This document shows positions 63,937 to 64,000 of a DNA stretch of 64,000 nucleotides, piece by piece. Positions within the stretch are counted from its first letter, which is position 1; each line of letters starts with the position of its first letter. The position numbers were made by a program, and so were the translations under genes. The DNA is from Dokdonia sp. (GTDB taxonomy: Bacteria; Bacteroidota; Bacteroidia; Flavobacteriales; Flavobacteriaceae), in contig JAHDIF010000003.1 of assembly GCA_020630915.1 (NCBI GenBank), positions 124,001 to 188,000 of the forward strand. The letters run 5' to 3'. The notes beneath the pieces are model-generated. The model saw nothing but the letters and a program-made list of their open reading frames with translations. It ran no database searches and had not been told where the DNA came from.

Positions 63937-64000
63937 AATGAACTAGATATGTACAAAGTAGTAAAAGTATGTAAACTTCGTTAATTATTATTTGTGTGTT

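Overview
The window looks like chromosome from a marine member of the Flavobacteriaceae (Bacteroidota); a Dokdonia-like genus is a guess. The evidence is AT-rich DNA, flavobacterial -33/-7 promoter signals (TTG ... TAnnTTTG), an exonuclease/phosphatase with a type IX secretion tail, a lipoprotein with an acidic surface-export signal, an E1 alpha/beta fusion and a divergent tsaD/tamB pair.

Layout. (1) 1-720: the edge of a pseudopilin/prepilin-peptidase-like pair. (2) About 0.9-22.3 kb: a leftward polymorphic-toxin locus. An OmpH/Skp-like chaperone and a lipoprotein are followed by a 2200-residue SpvB-like protein with thrombospondin type 3 calcium repeats. Two Rhs proteins follow, with cores identical over about 4.1 kb but different signal peptides and C-terminal tips. 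Each Rhs gene is followed at once by a small lipoprotein gene, the natural immunity candidate; one tip carries a metzincin-type zinc site. (3) 22.3-26.5 kb: a defence and decay zone with a frameshifted remnant, a HEPN-STAND-TPR ATPase, the last codons of a dead HsdS gene and a frameshifted phosphatase-like gene lacking its catalytic Cys. (4) 26.5-33.4 kb: a mobilizable integrated element with RHH protein, ParA, membrane coiled-coil protein, relaxase, relaxosome protein, DnaC-like loader, replication HTH protein, excisionase-like protein, membrane protein and tyrosine integrase. It abuts the 3' end of mnmE, whose last codons match the attachment site used by SGI1-type islands. (5) 33.4-64 kb: ordinary chromosome, including mnmE, SDR, NlpC/P60, thiolase, a 7TM-HD phosphohydrolase, a PKD lipoprotein, E1 fusion, an M1-like barrel protein, uvrA, rsmE, tsaD, tamB, pfkA-gap, a BadF-type kinase and ridA.

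The most unusual signal is a perfect 14-bp palindrome, GCTTTCGCGAAAGC, present ten times (plus one decayed copy) in coding and non-coding DNA and spaced at about 3.7-4.1 kb over 45-60 kb. The most interesting system is the Rhs locus, which reads as a split SpvB/Rhs (Tc-like) toxin with swappable tips, its own chaperone, and a promoter flanked by a 30-bp perfect palindrome. The HEPN-STAND gene is a good candidate single-gene antiviral system.

All function calls come from reading the sequence and from family knowledge; no database search was possible.
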